DNA from: CAYSLU01 sp964431965 | GTDB taxonomy: Bacteria > Verrucomicrobiota > Kiritimatiellia > CAIKKV01 > CAYSLU01 | Assembly: GCA_964431965.1 (NCBI GenBank) | Contig: CAYSLU010000143.1 | Coordinates: 1-7,847 of the forward strand | Direction of reading: 5' to 3' | Length of the DNA: 7,847 nucleotides | Shown: piece by piece, positions 4,851-7,847 of the stretch | Numbering within the stretch: the first letter of the stretch is position 1 | Layout: the number at the start of each line of letters is the position of its first letter | Position numbers and translations under genes: made by a program | Notes under the pieces: generated by a model | Told to the model about the DNA's origin: nothing | Databases searched by the model: none | What the model saw: only the letters and a program-made list of their open reading frames with translations

Positions 4851-6065
4851 ATGATCCGTAGGCGAGGGCACGGCGGCCGAGGAGGACTTCTGGTCCTCCT
4901 CGGCTTTTTTCTGGCCGGCTGCGGCACCCCGAGCTTGGACTCCGCCCGCTCGAACTACTACATGGGACAGTACGACCGGGCCGATGCGAACCTCGAGAAG
5001 GTGACCGGCACTGGCCTGGAGAAGGCTCTGGTGCTGATGGAGCGCGGCATGATTCGCCAGGCGAAGCGCGACTACGCGGGAAGCGTGCGCGACTGGCTGG
5101 CGGCCCTTGACGAGCTGAAGCAGCTGGAGACCCGCAGCGCGTCGAAGCAGGCGGCCAGCATGGTCGTGAACGACTCGGTGATCGATTTCCGGGGCGCGCC
5201 CTACGAGCAGACGCTGCTGCACACGTTCCTCGCCCAGAGCTATCTGGCGATGACGATGTGGGACGATGCGGCCGTCGAAGGCCGGCGGGCCGTGCTTCGG
5301 CTGCAGGACTTGAACGGCTACCCGGACGATGCCTTCAGTCGGTACGCGGCCGGCTTCACGATGGAGCTGATCGGCGACGCCGACAACGCGGCGGTCCAGT
5401 ATCGCGTCGCGAACGGCCTGCTGAAGGGCGTCGAGATCGACGAGCGCAGCGGGCAGATGCGGCTGTCGGTTACGAATGCGCCGCCGGGCGCGAGGCCCTT
5501 TCCGGCTCCGGCGAGCGGGCCCGAGCTCGTGTGCTTCGTGTTCATCGGGCAGGCGCCCGGCCAGCCTGGCGCGCACGGATCGGGGGCCTCCGCGGCGCGG
5601 GCGCCCTACGCGGAGATCTTTGCGGACGGCCGCCTGCTGGGGCGGAGCTATCCGCTGGCGAACACGGCGGAGCTGCTGGCCGCAACCGAGCGGCGGACGG
5701 CCACCATGAAGACGGTCAAGACCGCCGCCCGCGTTGGGTTGAAGATCGCGGTGGCGGAAGCGATCCACCAGAGCAACTCGGCTCTGGGCGACCTGGCGCT
5801 CCTGGCCCTGATGGCAATGGAGCAGCCGGACGCCCGGCGATGGGAGACGCTCCCGCTCTGGCTCGAAGTGGCCCGGGTGCCGTGTCCGGCTGGCCTGACG
5901 AGCTACGACGTGGTGTTTCGGGACGGCGGCGGGTTCACGCGGCGCCGGATTCGCATCCAGGAGCCGATCATGGCGCATCGCCAGACGTACGTGTCTTTCT
6001 GCCGCGATCTGCCGCTCTACCAGCCGGCGCCTCCACCCAAGACTACGGCAGAGGGGAGTCGTTGA
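4851..6065 (+). CDS. COG3014-like TPR lipoprotein, 404 aa
   Basis: The start is the ATG at 4851, one base after the lpoB stop. Only a weak GGGTGG (4841-4846) precedes it, so translation is probably coupled to lpoB. Residues 1-24 are a lipoprotein signal with lipobox LAGC (Cys24). TPR-like helices follow: NYYMGQYDRADANLEKV (35-51), LVLMERGMIRQAKRDYAGSVRDW (60-82), the family-like YEQTLLHTFLAQSYLA (118-133), and RYAAGFTMELIGDADNAAVQYR (164-185). The second half is mixed, with AEIFADGRLLGRSYPLA (254-270), DARRWETLPLWLEVARVPCPAG (327-348) and RRRIRI. The overall plan and the Trp-x-x-Leu-Pro block fit the COG3014 group, whose members I recall beside lpoB in other bacteria; their role is not established. 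An intrinsic-terminator sequence lies inside the signal-peptide codons (4876-4910). The last 23 nt overlap the convergent gene. Confidence 0.82.
   Translation: MIRRRGHGGRGGLLVLLGFFLAGCGTPSLDSARSNYYMGQYDRADANLEKVTGTGLEKALVLMERGMIRQAKRDYAGSVRDWLAALDELKQLETRSASKQAASMVVNDSVIDFRGAPYEQTLLHTFLAQSYLAMTMWDDAAVEGRRAVLRLQDLNGYPDDAFSRYAAGFTMELIGDADNAAVQYRVANGLLKGVEIDERSGQMRLSVTNAPPGARPFPAPASGPELVCFVFIGQAPGQPGAHGSGASAARAPYAEIFADGRLLGRSYPLANTAELLAATERRTATMKTVKTAARVGLKIAVAEAIHQSNSALGDLALLALMAMEQPDARRWETLPLWLEVARVPCPAGLTSYDVVFRDGGGFTRRRIRIQEPIMAHRQTYVSFCRDLPLYQPAPPPKTTAEGSR
4876..4910 (+). terminator. Intrinsic terminator embedded in the COG3014-like signal-peptide codons
   Basis: GCCGAGGAGGAC (4876-4887) and GTCCTCCTCGGC (4893-4904) form a perfect 12-bp stem around the 5-nt loop TTCTG, followed by TTTTTT (4905-4910), the longest T-run I see in the window. 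It begins 27 nt after the lpoB stop, where a terminator for lpoB would be expected. The same bases, read in frame, code for residues 9-20 of the next gene. The structure is certain from sequence. Whether it stops RNA polymerase while ribosomes are passing is not known. Confidence 0.8.
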
Positions 6066-6609
6066 TCGAGGAGGTCGGGGGCAGGTCTCCGGTCGCGGAG
6101 CGGTCGCGCATGGCGCTGCAGGAGTAGACAACCCAGACCAGCACGATCAGCACCACCACGATCATCAGGATGGCCCGGTTGCGCTGCACGCTCCGCTCGT
6201 GGCGAAGCGGGCGGATGCCGTCCACGTTTCCCGCGACAATGTAGTTGGCGAATCGGTGGTCGCCTTCGAGCTTCGAGCGCTCGCGCTCCGCGAGGTTCGG
6301 CTCCGGATCCGATGGCGTCGCACCCGGGCGGGAGCGCAGCGAGGAGCCGCCGGGCGTCTGTGGCCGCTGCGCATCCGGGAAGAGCTCATCGGCGGACGGC
6401 GCGGCGGCCGTCTCCTGGCGGGCGGGCGCAGGCTCGGCCTCCGTGAGTTCCTGCCCGCCGGCTGGGCGACGCGGATCCTGATAGGTCCCGGGTTTCTTGA
6501 TCGCCTTGTTGAGGAGCCGCAGGTCGCGCTCGATGGTCTTGCGCTCCCGCTCGATTTCGCGAATCCGGCGGGTCAGCGCGCTCTCTTCTTGCTTGCGAAA
6601 CAACGCCAT
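6043..6609 (-). CDS. Unrecognised coiled-coil protein with C-terminal membrane segment, 188 aa
   Basis: I do not recognise this family. The ATG (complement of 6607-6609) has AAGGA (complement of 6619-6623) nine bases upstream. Residues 8-39 form a charged helix with heptad-like spacing (LTRRIREIERERKTIERDLR), probably a short coiled coil. Residues 40-105 are rich in Pro, Ala, Gly, Glu and Gln and look disordered. Residues 107-141 form a second charged block (LEGDHRFANYIVAGNVDGI then RPLRHERSVQRNR). A single membrane segment, AILMIVVVLIVLVWVVY (146-162), follows, and a 25-residue tail ends the chain. There is no signal peptide, so most of the chain is predicted cytoplasmic with a short tail across the membrane. 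It lies 35 nt after the other coiled-coil gene, probably in the same operon, and its 3' end overlaps the convergent lipoprotein gene by 23 nt. Confidence 0.82.
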   Translation of the reverse strand: MALFRKQEESALTRRIREIERERKTIERDLRLLNKAIKKPGTYQDPRRPAGGQELTEAEPAPARQETAAAPSADELFPDAQRPQTPGGSSLRSRPGATPSDPEPNLAERERSKLEGDHRFANYIVAGNVDGIRPLRHERSVQRNRAILMIVVVLIVLVWVVYSCSAMRDRSATGDLPPTSSINDSPLP

Positions 6610-6644
6610 GACCGCATGTCCTTGCGCGCGCCGTTGTCGGTTGG

Positions 6645-7370
6645 CTACTGCCTGGCGACCACGACAATAGCCAGCACCGCGATGAGCACCATGAGCGGCA
6701 GGGTGACCGCGAACCCCACCTTCAGCCAGTATCCGAAGCCTTGGGGCTGTCCGGAGGCGGCGGCCGGCTCAAACAGGGGGGCGGATGCATCCGGCGAACC
6801 GTCGCCCCCGCCGCCTGCGGCGTCGATCTTCGCGACGGCCTTGCTGTATTCCTTGCGCGCCTCCTCGATCTGAACAAGCGCCCGGTTCAGCTCCTCGCGG
6901 ATGCCGTCTTCCGGCCAAGCCGTATCGTTGATGGCGTGCAGGCTTTGCAGCAGCTCCTGGAACCGGACCTGCGTCCCGGCGTAGATCTCGGTCAGCCGGA
7001 CGCACTGGACTTCCTTCTTCTGGAGGAGCGCGAGGCTCTGCTCGAGGCTGTCGATCATCTCCCGCTTGCCGCGCTCGTACTGATCCTGCTTGCGGCCCAT
7101 CTCCTCGAGGTTCTGGCGTTCGCGCTCCAGGTCCTCCTGGCGGCGCCGGAGCTGCTCGATTTCCTTCATCGCGCCCGCCACCTGGCCGTTCACCGCTTCG
7201 CGGTGCTTGGCCATGCGCGTCAGGTTGAGGTCGGCCACGGGATGGCCGGACAGCTCGTCGCGCGGCACGGCCTTGTCGATGGTCGTCTCTCCGCCGATCG
7301 AGGATCCGCCCTGAACCGCCCGCTCGCGCCGCCGCACCAAGTCCTGATCGAAGAAGTCGGTTGTGCTCAT
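6645..7370 (-). CDS. Unrecognised long coiled-coil, tail-anchored protein, 241 aa
   Basis: I do not recognise this family. The ATG (complement of 7368-7370) has GGAG (complement of 7380-7383) nine bases upstream. Residues 1-50 are polar and probably flexible. Residues 52-147 are strongly helical with heptad patterning (MKEIEQLRRRQEDLERERQN at 68-87, then MIDSLEQSLALLQKKE at 105-120), and a second helix spans 155-184. A Gly/Ala/Pro linker (185-213) leads to one membrane segment, VGFAVTLPLMVLIAVLAIVVV (218-238), three residues from the end. With no signal peptide and a C-terminal anchor, the coiled coil should be cytoplasmic and fixed to the inner membrane. One Cys (123) lies in the coiled coil. 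It shares its overall plan with the following gene (helices, Pro/Ala/Gly-rich linker, C-terminal membrane segment), which suggests partners or distant relatives. Confidence 0.82.
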   Translation of the reverse strand: MSTTDFFDQDLVRRRERAVQGGSSIGGETTIDKAVPRDELSGHPVADLNLTRMAKHREAVNGQVAGAMKEIEQLRRRQEDLERERQNLEEMGRKQDQYERGKREMIDSLEQSLALLQKKEVQCVRLTEIYAGTQVRFQELLQSLHAINDTAWPEDGIREELNRALVQIEEARKEYSKAVAKIDAAGGGGDGSPDASAPLFEPAAASGQPQGFGYWLKVGFAVTLPLMVLIAVLAIVVVARQ

Positions 7371-7440
7371 TTGGTGGATCTCCGTCCTCGCTCTCCGCCT
7401 GCCGCCTCCGCGCCCGCGACAGCCGCATAATCACCGCGCC

Positions 7441-7469
7441 ACGGTACGGCGAACGGCCGGCCGGTTCAA
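7441..7469 (-). promoter_or_regulatory. Candidate promoter for the coiled-coil gene pair
   Basis: On the minus strand, TTGAAC (complement of 7464-7469) is followed after a 17-nt spacer by TACCGT (complement of 7441-7446), matching 4 and 3 of 6 consensus bases. The hexamer TTGAAC and the 17-nt spacer are the same as in the lpoB candidate promoter. It lies in the 143-nt space 7371-7513 after the LysM gene and would give a leader of about 64 nt. The evidence is weak; the pair could equally be read from an upstream promoter. Confidence 0.25.
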
Positions 7470-7513
7470 GTCCAAGTTCGGCCGCCCGTTCGTTGGGGGC
7501 GGCGTCCAGCACG

Positions 7514-7847
7514 CTAGCGCGGAATGACGATTACCTGCCCGTACCGGACGTCCTGTGGCGTCTTCATGGCCGCTCGATTGGCCTCGAAGATATCCTTCCA
7601 TCGCTTGGTGTCACCGTACAGCTTTCCGGCGATCCGGGTCAGGGAATCTCCCGGTTGCACCCGGTAGGTGCGGGGGCGCGCCGCGCCGGCTGGCGCGGCC
7701 GGGGACGATCGGTTGCCGACGCCAGTCGCGCCGGGCGGCAGATCCGATGGGGGGGCGGCCGCTGTGAGGGCCGGCGCGGGCTGCGGATCGGGAGCGGCCC
7801 GGGGGGGCGGCGCCACAGCTGCCGCGGCGGCTGGCGCCGGCGCCGCG
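7514..7847 (-). CDS. LysM-domain protein (5' partial), C-terminal 110 aa
   Basis: The frame is open to the window edge. The GTG at 7816 could be a start, but the residues before it continue the same Ala/Pro-rich composition and no ribosome binding site is visible, so the gene very probably begins outside. The visible chain is a Pro/Ala-rich linker of about 55 residues followed by one C-terminal LysM domain: YRVQPGDSLTRIAGKLYGD, then KRWKDIFEANR and YGQVIVIPR at the end. LysM binds N-acetylglucosamine-containing glycans, here most likely peptidoglycan, so the domain should be outside the cytoplasmic membrane. The N-terminal part, where a signal, catalytic or other domain would be, is not in the window. 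It is read in the same direction as the two coiled-coil genes and may be the head of that set. Confidence 0.85.
   Translation of the reverse strand, partial: AAPAPAAAAAVAPPPRAAPDPQPAPALTAAAPPSDLPPGATGVGNRSSPAAPAGAARPRTYRVQPGDSLTRIAGKLYGDTKRWKDIFEANRAAMKTPQDVRYGQVIVIPR

Noticed and set aside
4836..6131. Minus-strand open frame of 431 codons opposite the COG3014-like gene
   Set aside because: The translation is Arg/His/Pro/Gln-rich without recognisable structure, and it lies fully opposite a gene with signal peptide, lipobox and TPR-like helices.

Overview
The window is GC-rich DNA (roughly two thirds G+C by eye) from a diderm (Gram-negative-type) bacterium. Evidence for an outer membrane is an outer-membrane beta-barrel protein, an LpoB-type lipoprotein and two other lipoproteins with clear lipoboxes. 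Most genes have Shine-Dalgarno sequences. A 100-base run of N marks a scaffold join in a draft or metagenome assembly. The gene mix and intergenic repeats would suit a PVC-type lineage (Verrucomicrobiota/Kiritimatiellota), but nothing here fixes the phylum. No RNA genes, CRISPR array or transposase genes are visible.

Layout. Positions 1-441 hold the 3' end of an unrecognised beta-rich protein. A 231-residue outer-membrane beta-barrel protein follows (510-1205, +). The convergent gap after it is almost filled by a nested palindromic element (about 1202-1358). Next, on the minus strand, is a compact three-gene operon, transcribed lemA (lipoprotein form) -> YgcG-like TPM protein -> stand-alone TPM-domain protein (3345 down to 1376). 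Divergent from it is a RidA-family imine deaminase (3528-3917, +). The stretch 3918-4228 has no gene; it contains the N gap flanked by two copies of a dispersed repeat, then a candidate promoter.

The second half looks like an envelope region. An lpoB-like PBP-activator lipoprotein (4229-4849, +) is followed after 1 nt by a COG3014-like TPR lipoprotein (4851-6065, +). Overlapping this gene's 3' end by 23 nt is a convergent minus-strand set: a LysM protein (5'-partial, runs off the window), then two unrecognised coiled-coil proteins, each with a single C-terminal membrane segment.

The most unusual observation is a textbook intrinsic terminator (perfect 12-bp stem, 5-nt loop, T6) at 4876-4910. 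It lies inside the signal-peptide codons of the COG3014-like gene, 27 nt after the lpoB stop. The same bases appear to encode the hydrophobic core of a lipoprotein signal and to spell a terminator, which suggests lpoB is made in excess over its neighbour or that translation controls read-through. The second candidate for something undescribed is the LysM/coiled-coil/coiled-coil operon, whose products look like a peptidoglycan-to-inner-membrane assembly. That function is inference only.
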